Source: Paracoccus sp. N5 (GTDB lineage Bacteria > Pseudomonadota > Alphaproteobacteria > Rhodobacterales > Rhodobacteraceae). Taken from it: a DNA stretch of 64,000 nt. A program made the position numbers and the translations under genes. This document shows positions 16,284 through 24,559 of this stretch, one piece after another. The stretch lies in assembly GCF_000371965.1 (NCBI RefSeq), contig NZ_AQUO01000001.1, positions 1,234,001-1,298,000 on the forward strand, given 5' to 3'. The notes under the pieces are model-generated. The model did not search any database and was not told the DNA's origin. It was given only the letters and a program-made list of their open reading frames with translations. Position 1 is the first letter of the stretch. The number at the start of each line of letters is the position of its first letter.

Positions 16284-16926
16284 GTCATGTTGACAAATGG
16301 CGAAGCCAGAGCCTGATGCAGGCGATGTCGATGAAGCCGAGGAAACTGTCTGCGGTTTTGTCGTAGCGTGTTGCCAGGCGGCGACTGTTCTTGAGCTTGT
16401 TGAAACAACGCTCGACCATGTTGCGCAAGGTGTAGATGGTCATGTCGACGACCTTGCGCACCTTGCGGTTCTTTCGCATGGGGATCATGGGCAGCGCGTT
16501 ACGGCTCTCGATGTCTTCTCTAATTTTATCAGAGTCATAGCCCCTGTCGGCGACCAACACGGCGGGCTGCGGAAGGTTGTCGGCCATCACCAGATCATAG
16601 CCCGTGTAGTCTGAATCCTGCCCGGGCGTGATCTCGGTCCTTATCGGGAGGCCAGCGCCGTTGACGCGGAGATGGATCTTGGTCGAGAACCCACCTCTTG
16701 AACGGCCAAGAGCCTCTTTCGGAGTCCCCCTTTTGCGCCGGCCGCATGGTGGTGGGCCCTGATCACAGTGCTGTCGATCATCTGGAGCTTGTCGGGCGCG
16801 AGCTTCGCGTGGTTCAAGGCATCCAGGATGTCCTCCCACAGCCCGGCGAGCGTCCAGCGCCGGAACTGCCGGTAGACAGATGACCACTTGCCAAACTCCT
16901 CTGGCAGGTCCCGCCAGGGCGCACCG
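16284..16926 (-). mobile_element. IS5-family (IS427-group-like) element, 5' end lost
   Basis: The right end lies near 16284, just past the transposase stop codon, next to CTAG, a typical target for this group; the exact end is uncertain by a few bases. The other end is replaced at 16926/16927 by an IS6-family element. The lack of matching sequence on the far side of the IS6 copy means the missing part was deleted or moved. Confidence 0.75.
16285..16926 (-). pseudogene. IS5-family DDE transposase, two frames, N-terminally truncated
   Basis: The first frame, entered at the IS6 junction, reads WRDLPEEFGKWSSVYRQF and continues to MIDSTVIRAHHHAAG, with the first catalytic Asp. At AAAAGGGGG (16734-16726) the reading shifts to the second frame, which gives RGGFSTKIHLRVNGAG, the second Asp in LVADRGYDS and the C-terminal part with RCFNKLKNSRRLATRYDK. 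Elements of this group normally make the fused protein by frameshifting on such an A/G run. Without its N-terminus the protein is presumably inactive. Confidence 0.78.
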
Positions 16927-17740
16927 GGGCATTGCCAATTTGTTGTGTCGTGAAGCGCCTGCTACAGGATCTCGGATGAAAACGCCATCATCCATGCCGC
17001 GCCTGAAGGGGTTTCGCTTTCCCCGTGAGATCATTGCCTACGCCGTCTGGGCATATCACCGCTTCGCCCTGAGCGGGGCTGACGTCGAGGACCTTCTGGC
17101 AGAGCGCGGCGTGATCGTCAGCCGCGAGAGCATCAGGCTTTGGGTTAACCGCTTTGGCGCGCAGTTTGCCACCTGCATCCGGCGCGATAGGCCGGGGCCG
17201 TCGGACAAGTGGCATCTGGACGAGGTCGTCATCCCGATACGCGGCAGGAAACACTGGCTCTGGCGGGCGGTTGACGCCAATGGCCACACGCTCGACATCC
17301 TCGTGCAAACCCGCCGGAACGCCAGAGCCGCGAGGCGCTTTCTGGCAAGGCTCATCGCGCAATTCGGCCAGCCGCGTGTGATGATCACCGACAAGCTGCG
17401 CAGCTACTTCAAGCCAATCCGGAACCTGGCTCCCGACGCCGACCACAGGGCACACAAGGGGCTGAACAACCTGGTCGAGGGCTCACACAGACCAACGCGA
17501 CGGCGAGAGAAGATCATGGGACGCTTCAAGTCCCAACGACAGGCGCAGAGATTCCTCGCCGCCCATGACCAGATCAACACCCTCTTCCGTCCCCGCCGCT
17601 ATCGTCTCACCGCATCTTCATACCGCCACGCACGGGCTGACGCCTTCAGCCTGTGGAACGACTATGCGCTCGAGATGAACGCATAAGCGCTCACGCTTCG
17701 CCCCCCTTTGCGCCCACAATCACCCAACTTGGCAATGCCC
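16927..17740 (+). mobile_element. IS6-family insertion sequence, complete, 814 bp
   Basis: Terminal inverted repeats GGGCATTGCCAA (16927 onward) and its complement TTGGCAATGCCC (ending 17740). One transposase gene fills the element. The 8-bp flanks (GCGCACCG left, GACGAAGT right) differ, so there is no target duplication. Both sides are truncated foreign IS elements, which is what IS6-type cointegration or deletion between two copies leaves behind. Confidence 0.88.
16976..17686 (+). CDS. IS6-family transposase
   Basis: 236 residues, full length for the family. It begins MKTPSSMPRLKGFRFPREII and contains AVWAYHRFALSGADVEDLLA, the usual N-terminal helix-turn-helix. The DDE catalytic residues lie in DKWHLDEVVI, VMITDKLRSY and NNLVEGSHRPTRRREK. 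This ATG is chosen because homologous IS6 transposases start just before the FPREII segment; a longer frame upstream would begin outside the element. It looks intact. Confidence 0.9.
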   Translation: MKTPSSMPRLKGFRFPREIIAYAVWAYHRFALSGADVEDLLAERGVIVSRESIRLWVNRFGAQFATCIRRDRPGPSDKWHLDEVVIPIRGRKHWLWRAVDANGHTLDILVQTRRNARAARRFLARLIAQFGQPRVMITDKLRSYFKPIRNLAPDADHRAHKGLNNLVEGSHRPTRRREKIMGRFKSQRQAQRFLAAHDQINTLFRPRRYRLTASSYRHARADAFSLWNDYALEMNA

Positions 17741-18073
17741 GACGAAGTCGTAGGACCAGACATGGTTGGGCCGCTCGGCGCGCAGGCGGATGCATGATCC
17801 GTCGGCGAGCCAGAGCCGGCCTTTCTTCGGTTGTTTGGCTGGAACCTTCAGCCCCTCTTGCCGCCAGATGCGCTCGACCCGCTTGTCGTTGACCACCCAG
17901 CCCATCTGGCTGCGCAGAAGCTCGGCGATCTTGCGATAGCCGTAGCGGCCATAGCGGCGGGCCAGTGCAACGATGTCCTCGGTCAGTTGCTGCTCGTCGT
18001 CCCGGCCGCGAGGAATACGCCGCTGCGTGGAGCGATGCTGCCCAAGCACGAGGCATACCCGGCGCTCCGACAC
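17741..18073 (-). pseudogene. IS3-family transposase OrfB, 3' part deleted
   Basis: Reads SERRVCLVLGQHRSTQRRIP, YGRYGYRKIAELLRSQMGW and RPNHVWSYDFV, then runs into the IS6 repeat. The break falls at the first catalytic Asp region of the integrase domain, so no active enzyme can be made. The coding frame continues upstream toward OrfA as usual for IS3 frameshift pairs. Confidence 0.8.
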
Positions 18074-18129
18074 GCGCTTCGGCAGAACCGAGCGAACATG
18101 GTCGATGCAGGCACGGCGACGCGAGGGGC

Positions 18130-18408
18130 TCAGAAGTTTCCCCGCGCAGCCTCCGTCAGGATCAGCTTGTCCAGCGTCAGATCCGCCACCGCCTTGCGAA
18201 GCCGTTCGTTCTCCTTCTGGAGATCCTTCAACTGCCGAAGCTGGTCACGGCTCATGCCGCCATATTGCTTGCGCCACCGGTAGAACGTCAGTTCGGAAAC
18301 GCCGATCTGGCGAACGGCATCCGCCATCGCCATGCCTTGGCCGCGCAAAACCTCAACCTGCCGAAGCTTCGTGACGATCTCGTCGGGCTTGTGTCGCTTG
18401 TTTGCCAT
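18130..18408 (-). CDS. IS3-family transposase OrfA
   Basis: 92 residues: MANKRHKPDEIVTKLRQVEV with the helix-turn-helix segment MADAVRQIGVSELTFYRWRK and a leucine-zipper-like C-terminus LKDLQKENERLRKAVADLTL. This is the standard IS3 OrfA, which supplies DNA binding and fuses to OrfB by frameshift. Intact in itself but stranded in a truncated element. Confidence 0.85.
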   Translation of the reverse strand: MANKRHKPDEIVTKLRQVEVLRGQGMAMADAVRQIGVSELTFYRWRKQYGGMSRDQLRQLKDLQKENERLRKAVADLTLDKLILTEAARGNF

Positions 18409-18490
18409 TGTGGTCCTCCTTCATGGTCAAAACCATACTTCAAGGTGGACCCGTCCGTGGGGGCCGATCAGCCAGACGGTCCCGGAACGA

Positions 18491-18870
18491 CAGCCGCAAC
18501 TGCGACTAACTGAGCAGCACTTCCAGCCTGGATCGTTTTCTCGCCAAGGTGGTGCCTACCTGGATGCCGCCACTCAACCTTTGGTGGTGTCCACGCCATG
18601 CCCGCAATCACCGCGGTCGAGGCCAGCGAGGTCGGGCGCCGTACCAGTCAGGATCACAACCTGCTCCAGGCTCAAGGCTACGGCCCTTCGAAACATTCCA
18701 GAGATGTACATCACGCAGACACTCGCCCGCCATTGGCATCTGTCCCCACGAAACCCCTGATCTGTCACTTTATGTCCTCGCATACCGAGGTCTTTATCGA
18801 GGCAAGGCATACAACATCGCCGGGCTCCGGACTGGCGCACAGAAGAGGAATACAAATGGAGGATCACGCA
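18491..18870. other. Leader region of the aminotransferase operon
   Basis: 380 bases between the IS3 remnant and the aminotransferase start. It has no convincing gene. The only structure seen is a pair of CTGTC-type direct repeats at 18740-18770, described separately. Open frames here lack ribosome binding sites and family-like sequence. Confidence 0.5.
18740..18770 (+). promoter_or_regulatory. Direct repeats, likely MocR-type regulator site, upstream of aminotransferase
   Basis: CTGTCCCCA (18740-18748) and CTGTCACTT (18762-18770) begin 22 bp apart. The MocR/DMGDH divergent promoter has CTGTCCCTT twice, also 22 bp apart (28647 and 28669). MocR-family regulators such as GabR and TauR bind direct repeats, so the regulator at 27147 is the obvious candidate. 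Confidence 0.55.
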
Positions 18871-20202
18871 ATGCCAACGAAAGAGACGATCGGCTGCCTG
18901 CCTGTGGACTGGTCGCGCGACGCTATCATCAACCGTCGCGATACCTATTATGCGGCAACACAGCGGTCCTTCGTACCCTATCGCAATCCCCTGATCATCC
19001 GCCGTGGGCAGGGGCAATATGTCTGGGACGAACAGGGCAACAAGCTGATCGACCTTTTGGGGATGAACCTTTGCATCAGCATCGGCCACGCCCATCCGGG
19101 GGTCGTCGCGGCCGTCCGCGAGCAGATGGAAAACCTGGCGCATTGCACGACCATGTTCCACCATCCCGTGCCCGCGCATTTCGCGGAGGAACTGGTGGCA
19201 ACCATGCCGGCGGGTCACGACTGGGTCGTTCATTTCACCAATTCCGGCACCGAGGCCATCGACCTTGCGCTGATGCTGTCGCGCATCCACACTGGCAATC
19301 AGGATGTGGTGGCGTTGCGCAACTCCTATCACGGCGCGACCTATGGCGCCCAGACGCTCAGCGGCGTGCAGAACTTCCGCCACAATGCCGCTCTGCTGCC
19401 CAATGTCACCTTCGCGGCCGAGCCGAACGACTATCGCGGCGCCTTCGGTGCTGGCGCCCAGCCCTATCTGGACGAACTAGACCGGGTGATTTCCTGCACC
19501 ACCTCCGGTCGGCTGGCCGGTATGTTCATTGAGCCCGTGCAGGGATATGGCGGGATCGTGGTCATGCCCGACGGCTATATCAAGGGCGCAGCCGAGCGGG
19601 TTCGCGCGGCCGGGGGCTTGCTGATCATCGACGAGGTGCAGTCGGGCTTCGGCAAGACCGGGGCGGGCATGTGGGGGTTTGAGGCCCATGGCGTTGTTCC
19701 CGACATCGTCGTCATGGCCAAGGGCATCGGCAACGGCATTCCGCTAGGCGCGGTCGTCGTCAAGCGCGAAGTCGCCGAGGCGATGAGCCAAAAGTTCCTG
19801 TTCCACACCTATGGTGCAAACCCTGTCGCCTGCGCTGCGGGCCGCGTTGTGTTGCAGGTGATCCGAGAAGACAACCTGATCGAGAACGCTCGGGTTGTCG
19901 GGGCCGAAATCAAGGCGCGCCTGCAAGATCTGATGCAGCGCTACGAGGTGATCGGCGAAGTGCGTGGTTGCGGCTTCATGATGGCTGTCGAACTGGTCAA
20001 AGACCGCAAATCCAAGGAGCCCGCGCCAGAGATCACCGCCGAGATATTCGAGCGGACCCGGCAGAACGGTCTCGTCATGTCGAAATCCGGCAATTACCGC
20101 AACGTTTTGCGCATGGTGCCGCCGCTGTGCCTGTCGCAGGATGATGTCAAGCCGATCATCGACGCTTTCGAGAAATCCTTCCGCGAAACGCTGGCAGGCT
20201 GA
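18871..20202 (+). CDS. Class III PLP-dependent aminotransferase
   Basis: 443 residues from the ATG at 18871, which has GGAGG eight bases upstream; an ATG at 18856 adds five residues. The fold-type I signature is complete: NSGTEAIDLAL for phosphate binding, Asp254 in LIIDEVQSGFGKTG and the PLP lysine Lys284 in VMAKGIGNGIPLG. It resembles AGXT2-type alanine-glyoxylate and omega-aminotransferases, which use glyoxylate or pyruvate as acceptor and amines, beta-amino acids or aminosulfonates as donors. Eleven bases separate it from a dimethylglycine-dehydrogenase-like gene, and a TauABC-like importer follows, so it probably removes the amino group left after N-demethylation of the imported compound. 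Confidence 0.85.
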   Translation: MPTKETIGCLPVDWSRDAIINRRDTYYAATQRSFVPYRNPLIIRRGQGQYVWDEQGNKLIDLLGMNLCISIGHAHPGVVAAVREQMENLAHCTTMFHHPVPAHFAEELVATMPAGHDWVVHFTNSGTEAIDLALMLSRIHTGNQDVVALRNSYHGATYGAQTLSGVQNFRHNAALLPNVTFAAEPNDYRGAFGAGAQPYLDELDRVISCTTSGRLAGMFIEPVQGYGGIVVMPDGYIKGAAERVRAAGGLLIIDEVQSGFGKTGAGMWGFEAHGVVPDIVVMAKGIGNGIPLGAVVVKREVAEAMSQKFLFHTYGANPVACAAGRVVLQVIREDNLIENARVVGAEIKARLQDLMQRYEVIGEVRGCGFMMAVELVKDRKSKEPAPEITAEIFERTRQNGLVMSKSGNYRNVLRMVPPLCLSQDDVKPIIDAFEKSFRETLAG

Positions 20203-20213
20203 CGGAGGCGGTG

Positions 20214-22670
20214 ATGACTCAAGCGCAAAGCCTGCCCGCCCACGTCAATGTCGCGATCATCGGCGGTGGCGTCATCGGCACGTCGATCGCCTGGCATCTG
20301 GCAAAGCTGGGCATCACCGACACCATCGTGCTGGAACGCCACCGGCTCACCAGCGGCACGACATGGCACGCCGCCGGGCTGGTCGGCCAGTTGCGCCAGA
20401 GCCGCAACCTGACCGAACTGGCAAAATACTCGGCCGAGATGTTCGCCGAGCTGGAACGCGAAACCGGACAGGCGACCGGTTTTCGTCAGAACGGTGCCAT
20501 CTCGGTCGCAATGACCGATGCACGGATGGAGGAACTGCAACGCGGCGCCTCCATGGGCCGCAATTTCGGGCTGGAAGTCGAACAACTAACCGTTTCGGAC
20601 ATTGGCCGAATGCTGCCGCATTTCGATCTAGATGGCATACGGGGCGGCATTTTCCTACCCAGGGACGGCACCATCAACCCCATCGACCTGACGCAGGCCT
20701 ACGCCATAGGCGCACGCCGCGCCGGTGCCCGCATCAGCGAAGACGTCTGCGTGTTGCGGATCCTGACAGAGAAAGGCCGCGTTTCAGGCGTCGAGACCAA
20801 TCAGGGCACGATCATGTGCGACAAGCTGGTGATCGCTGCCGGCATGTGGTCGCAGGAGCTGGGCCGCAGCATCGGCGTCAACATTCCCTTGCACGCGGTC
20901 GAGCATTTCTATGCTGTGACCGAAGCCATGCCGGAGCTGCCGCGCGACATGCCGTTCGTCCGTGTGTTCGACGAATATGCCTATTACAAAGAGGATGCCG
21001 GCAAGCTGCTGCTCGGGGCCTTCGAACCCGAGGCGAAGCCGTGGGCCGCGCCGCGCATCGGCGACGACCACCGTTTTGTCACCCTGCCCGAGGATATCGA
21101 CCACTTCGCGCCGATCCTCGAAACAGCGGTGCGCCGCATGCCGATGCTGGAGAATGCCGGGATTTCGCTGTTCTTCAACGGACCGGAAAGCTTTACCCCC
21201 GACGGCAACTATCATCTGGGCGAGGTGCCAGAACTGCGCGACCTGTTCGTTGCAGCCGGGTTCAACTCGATCGGGATCATGTCCTCGGGGGGGGCCGGCC
21301 TCATCCTGTCGCAATGGATACGGGACGGCCACCCGCCGATGGACGTGAACGGCATGGACATCCGCCGCATGCAACCGTTCCAGTCCTCACGCCGCTATCT
21401 CGAAGATCGCAGCCGAGAAACCGTGGGCCTCGTCTACGCGATGCACTGGCCCTATCGCCAGCATGTCACAGCTCGCGACGCCCGTAGATCACCGCTTCAC
21501 GACCGCATGGCGGGGCTGGGTGCGGTATTCGGGGAATTCATGGGCTGGGAACGTCCGAACTGGTTCGCTCGTGATGGCGTAGCGCCGGAATACGTCTACT
21601 CCTTTGCCCGCCAGAACTGGTGGCCCTGCGCCGAACATGAAGCAAAAGCGATGGCCGAAGGCTGCGCAATCTTCGATCAGTCCTCCTATGCAAAATTCCT
21701 GGTGCAGGGCGCCGACAGCGGCAGGGTCCTGAACCGTATCTGCGCCAACCAGGTCGATGTCGAACCGGGTCGAATCGTCTATACGCAATGGCTGAACGAA
21801 CGCGGCGGCATCGAGGCCGACGTGACCGTGACCCGGCTGGCCCATGACCGCTACCTGATCGTCACCGCCGCCGGCGCGCAGACCCGGGACATGGCATGGC
21901 TGCAACACCATATCCCGGCAGACGCGCTCTGCGTGGCGACCGACATGACCTCGGGCCTGCCCATGCTGGCAATCATGGGGCCGAATTCGCGCGCATTGCT
22001 GGAAGCGGTCAGCGGCGAGGACATGTCGGATGCCGCCTTCCCCTTCGCGACCTCGCGCGAGATCGAGATCGGCTATGCCCGCCTGCGCGCCAGCCGGATC
22101 ACCTACGTCGGCGAACTGGGATGGGAGCTCTACGTTCCCGCCGAATTCGCACCGCATGTTTTTGACCGCATCTGGCAGGCCGGTGCGCGCTTTGGTCTGG
22201 TCCCGGCGGGTTTCCACACGCTGAACAATTGCCGGATGGAAAAGGGCTACCGGCACTGGGGCCATGACATCACGGAAGAGGATACGCCGATCGAGGCCGG
22301 CTTGGGCTTTGCCGTGGCGCTGGACAAACCCGATTTCATCGGCCGCGAGGCCATCTTGGCGCAAAAGGCAGCGGGCCTGCCGCGTAAACGCATGGTCAAT
22401 ATCGCCCTGATGGACGACGGGCCGGATGCCCCGCTGATGTATCACGAGGAGCCAATCCTGCGCGACGGGCAGATCGTCGGCTCGATCACCTCGGGGGCAT
22501 GGGGGCATCGGGTGAACCTTTCACTCGGCATGGGCTATGTGAACAACCCGGCAGGCGTCAGCAAGGACTGGCTGGAAAGCGGCCGATGGCTGGTTGAAAT
22601 CGCGGGAACCCACCATGCCGCACGGGTGCAACTGGCCCCCTTTTACGATCCGGAACGCACAAGGCTTTGA
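20214..22670 (+). CDS. Dimethylglycine/sarcosine dehydrogenase-like FAD and folate enzyme, paralogue 1
   Basis: 818 residues from the ATG at 20214, with GGAGG five bases upstream. Domain order: DAO-type FAD domain (VNVAIIGGGVIGTSIAWHLA), a central FAD-linked segment, then a C-terminal GcvT-like folate domain (for example GELGWELYVP and CRMEKGYRHWGHDI). His52 in TTWHAAGLV matches the histidine that binds FAD covalently in mammalian DMGDH. Such enzymes remove N-methyl groups, give electrons to ETF and form 5,10-methylene-tetrahydrofolate. ETF and folate genes lie in the neighbouring operon at 31.2-34.8 kb. The substrate, an N-methylated amine or amino acid, is not known. Confidence 0.85.
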   Translation: MTQAQSLPAHVNVAIIGGGVIGTSIAWHLAKLGITDTIVLERHRLTSGTTWHAAGLVGQLRQSRNLTELAKYSAEMFAELERETGQATGFRQNGAISVAMTDARMEELQRGASMGRNFGLEVEQLTVSDIGRMLPHFDLDGIRGGIFLPRDGTINPIDLTQAYAIGARRAGARISEDVCVLRILTEKGRVSGVETNQGTIMCDKLVIAAGMWSQELGRSIGVNIPLHAVEHFYAVTEAMPELPRDMPFVRVFDEYAYYKEDAGKLLLGAFEPEAKPWAAPRIGDDHRFVTLPEDIDHFAPILETAVRRMPMLENAGISLFFNGPESFTPDGNYHLGEVPELRDLFVAAGFNSIGIMSSGGAGLILSQWIRDGHPPMDVNGMDIRRMQPFQSSRRYLEDRSRETVGLVYAMHWPYRQHVTARDARRSPLHDRMAGLGAVFGEFMGWERPNWFARDGVAPEYVYSFARQNWWPCAEHEAKAMAEGCAIFDQSSYAKFLVQGADSGRVLNRICANQVDVEPGRIVYTQWLNERGGIEADVTVTRLAHDRYLIVTAAGAQTRDMAWLQHHIPADALCVATDMTSGLPMLAIMGPNSRALLEAVSGEDMSDAAFPFATSREIEIGYARLRASRITYVGELGWELYVPAEFAPHVFDRIWQAGARFGLVPAGFHTLNNCRMEKGYRHWGHDITEEDTPIEAGLGFAVALDKPDFIGREAILAQKAAGLPRKRMVNIALMDDGPDAPLMYHEEPILRDGQIVGSITSGAWGHRVNLSLGMGYVNNPAGVSKDWLESGRWLVEIAGTHHAARVQLAPFYDPERTRL

Positions 22671-22704
22671 CGACAACCGCGCGCGAGACGCGGCAATGAC
22701 CAGA

Positions 22705-22725
22705 CTGCCCGGATAGGCCGGGCAG
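22705..22725. terminator. Hairpin upstream of the TauA-like gene
   Basis: CTGCCCGG and CCGGGCAG form an 8-bp perfect stem with a 5-base loop in the 79-base gap between the dehydrogenase and binding-protein genes. No T tract follows. It may protect the 5' end of the transporter message. Confidence 0.5.
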
Positions 22726-22749
22726 CAACCAACATGGAGAAGAACGCAA

Positions 22750-23745
22750 ATGATGATTCGCCAAATGCTCCTGGGTGGCATCACACTGGGGATGATCAGT
22801 GCCTGCCCCGCGCTTGCACTGGATCAAATTACCGTTGCGGTGTTTCCCGAATGGCCGCTACCTCTGGAATACGCCCGCGCAAAGGGACTTTATGACGAGG
22901 CGTTGGGGGTCAAGGTCAATTGGCGCAGTTTCGACACGGGAACCGCGATGATCGCCGCCATGGCCTCGGGCGACGTGCAGATGGCGGTCGGCATGGCGGT
23001 GCCGCCGGTCGTGACCAGCGCCTCTGCGGGACAGGACATACAGATCGTGGATCTGGCGGTTTCCTATTCCGATAACGAAAACTGCGTCATCCGCTCGGAT
23101 CTGGACATCTCGGCCGAGAACATCAGCGACCTGGCCGGCAAGAAGGTGGCTTTGCCGCTGGGCACCGTCACCCATTTCAGCTTCCTCAAGCAGATCGAGC
23201 ATTTCGGCCTGAAGCCCGAGGACGTGCAGGTCGTGGACATGGCTCCCGCCGACGGCGCTGCTGCCCTGTCGCAAGGCGCGGTCGATGTGGCTTGCGGCTG
23301 GGGCGGCGCGCTGCTGCGCATGAAGGAAAGCGGCGACATGCTGATGTCCGGCAGCGAGAAAGAAAGTGTCGGCATTCTAGTGGTCGATTTCGTCACCGCC
23401 CCACGGACCTTCATCGACGAGAATCCCGATTTGGTCGAGGCCTTCCTGAAAGTCACCGATCAGGCCAATGTCGCCTGGACCCAGGGGGCAACACGCGACG
23501 AGATGCTGCCGGTCATCGCCGCCGGTGCCGGCGTGGACGATGCCGCCGCCTCGACGACGCTGGCGCTTTTTACCTTTCCGACCATACAGGAACGGCTGTC
23601 GGAAAAATGGCTGGGCGGCGGGGTGCAGGCCTATATGAAAGAGGTTGCGGATCTCTTCGCACAAACTGGCAATATCCACGCATCGTTGGACAGCTATGAC
23701 GACTTCGTCAACGCCGGGCCGCTGAAAGCGGCCTCTGCAGAATAG
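22750..23745 (+). CDS. TauA/SsuA-like periplasmic substrate-binding protein
   Basis: 331 residues with a signal peptide (MMIRQMLLGGITLGMISACPALAL). The mature protein begins DQITVAVFPEWPLPLEYARA and has SGDVQMAVGMAVPPV and the NISDLAGKKVALPLGTVTHF segment common to NMT1/TauA-type binding proteins for nitrogen and sulfur organics. It is followed within eight bases by its ATPase and then the permease. The ligand may be an N-methylated amine, betaine or aminosulfonate given the enzymes encoded upstream. Confidence 0.85.
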   Translation: MMIRQMLLGGITLGMISACPALALDQITVAVFPEWPLPLEYARAKGLYDEALGVKVNWRSFDTGTAMIAAMASGDVQMAVGMAVPPVVTSASAGQDIQIVDLAVSYSDNENCVIRSDLDISAENISDLAGKKVALPLGTVTHFSFLKQIEHFGLKPEDVQVVDMAPADGAAALSQGAVDVACGWGGALLRMKESGDMLMSGSEKESVGILVVDFVTAPRTFIDENPDLVEAFLKVTDQANVAWTQGATRDEMLPVIAAGAGVDDAAASTTLALFTFPTIQERLSEKWLGGGVQAYMKEVADLFAQTGNIHASLDSYDDFVNAGPLKAASAE

Positions 23746-23752
23746 GCTCGCC

Positions 23753-24559
23753 ATGTCCGGGCTTGAGATCGAAAATCTGTCGATGCGTTTCGACCTGCCG
23801 CGAGGGCGGGTGGTCGAGGCGTTGCGCGATGTCTCGCTGACGGTCGAGAAAGGAACCCTGCTGTCGGTGCTCGGCCCCTCTGGCTGCGGCAAGACCACGC
23901 TTCTGAACATCATCGCCGGGTTCTTGTCGCCCAGCGAGGGACGGATCACCTTGAACGGCAGGCCCGTCACCGGCCCGGATCCCGAACTGGGCATGGTCTT
24001 TCAGCAGGGGGCGCTTTTCGAATGGATGAATGTCGGCCAGAATATCGAGTTCGGCCCACGCATGAAGGGCGTGCCCCGACGCGAACGCGAAGCCCAAACC
24101 GACCACCTGCTGGCAGCGGTCGGTCTGGCCGGGTTTCGCGACAAGGCCGTCTATGAACTTTCAGGCGGCATGCAGCAACGCGTCGCGCTGGCTCGATGTC
24201 TGGCAAATGAACCGGATGTGATCCTGATGGACGAGCCCCTAGGCGCCCTCGACGCGCTGACTCGGGAAAAAATGCAGGGCCTGATCCTGAAGCTCTGGAA
24301 GGAAACCGGCAAAACCGTCATCCTTATCACCCATTCGGTCGAGGAAGCATTGCTGCTCGGCCAGCGGCTGCTGGTCATGGCCCCGCGACCGGGCCGGATC
24401 CACCGCGAATACACGCCACCTTTTGCAGAACAGGGCATCGATAGCAGCCTCCGCGACGTCAAGAAATCCAAGAGCTTTACCGAGACCCGCGAAGAAATCC
24501 TGTCGATGATCTGGGGCATGGAAGAGGAAATCATGGGCCAGGCGGAGGACGCATCGTGA
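23753..24559 (+). CDS. TauB/SsuB-like ABC transporter ATPase
   Basis: 268 residues. Walker A GPSGCGKTT (41-49), Q-loop FQQGALFEW, signature LSGGMQQR (136-143), Walker B VILMDE (156-161) and switch His in ILITHSVEEA are all present. The family powers import of taurine, sulfonates, nitrate and similar solutes. The gene overlaps the permease start by four bases (GTGA), so the two are coupled. Confidence 0.92.
   Translation: MSGLEIENLSMRFDLPRGRVVEALRDVSLTVEKGTLLSVLGPSGCGKTTLLNIIAGFLSPSEGRITLNGRPVTGPDPELGMVFQQGALFEWMNVGQNIEFGPRMKGVPRREREAQTDHLLAAVGLAGFRDKAVYELSGGMQQRVALARCLANEPDVILMDEPLGALDALTREKMQGLILKLWKETGKTVILITHSVEEALLLGQRLLVMAPRPGRIHREYTPPFAEQGIDSSLRDVKKSKSFTETREEILSMIWGMEEEIMGQAEDAS

Larger units (their letters stand above)
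17741..18490 (-). mobile_element. IS3-family element, truncated by the IS6 copy
   Basis: It contains an intact orfA and the N-terminal third of orfB on the minus strand. The orfB frame breaks exactly at 17740/17741, the IS6 end. The outer end is not clear; GGACCCGTCC and CAGACGGTCC in 18450-18482 may belong to the terminal region. Unrelated in sequence to the IS407-group copy at 38223. Confidence 0.7.

Noticed and set aside
16919..17748. Target duplication around the IS6 element
   Set aside because: The 8-bp flanks GCGCACCG and GACGAAGT do not match, so it is not a simple insertion.
18549..18870. Possible gene fused to the aminotransferase N-terminus
   Set aside because: The frame is open upstream to 18598, but the extra 91 residues have no family similarity, and GGAGG sits correctly before 18871.
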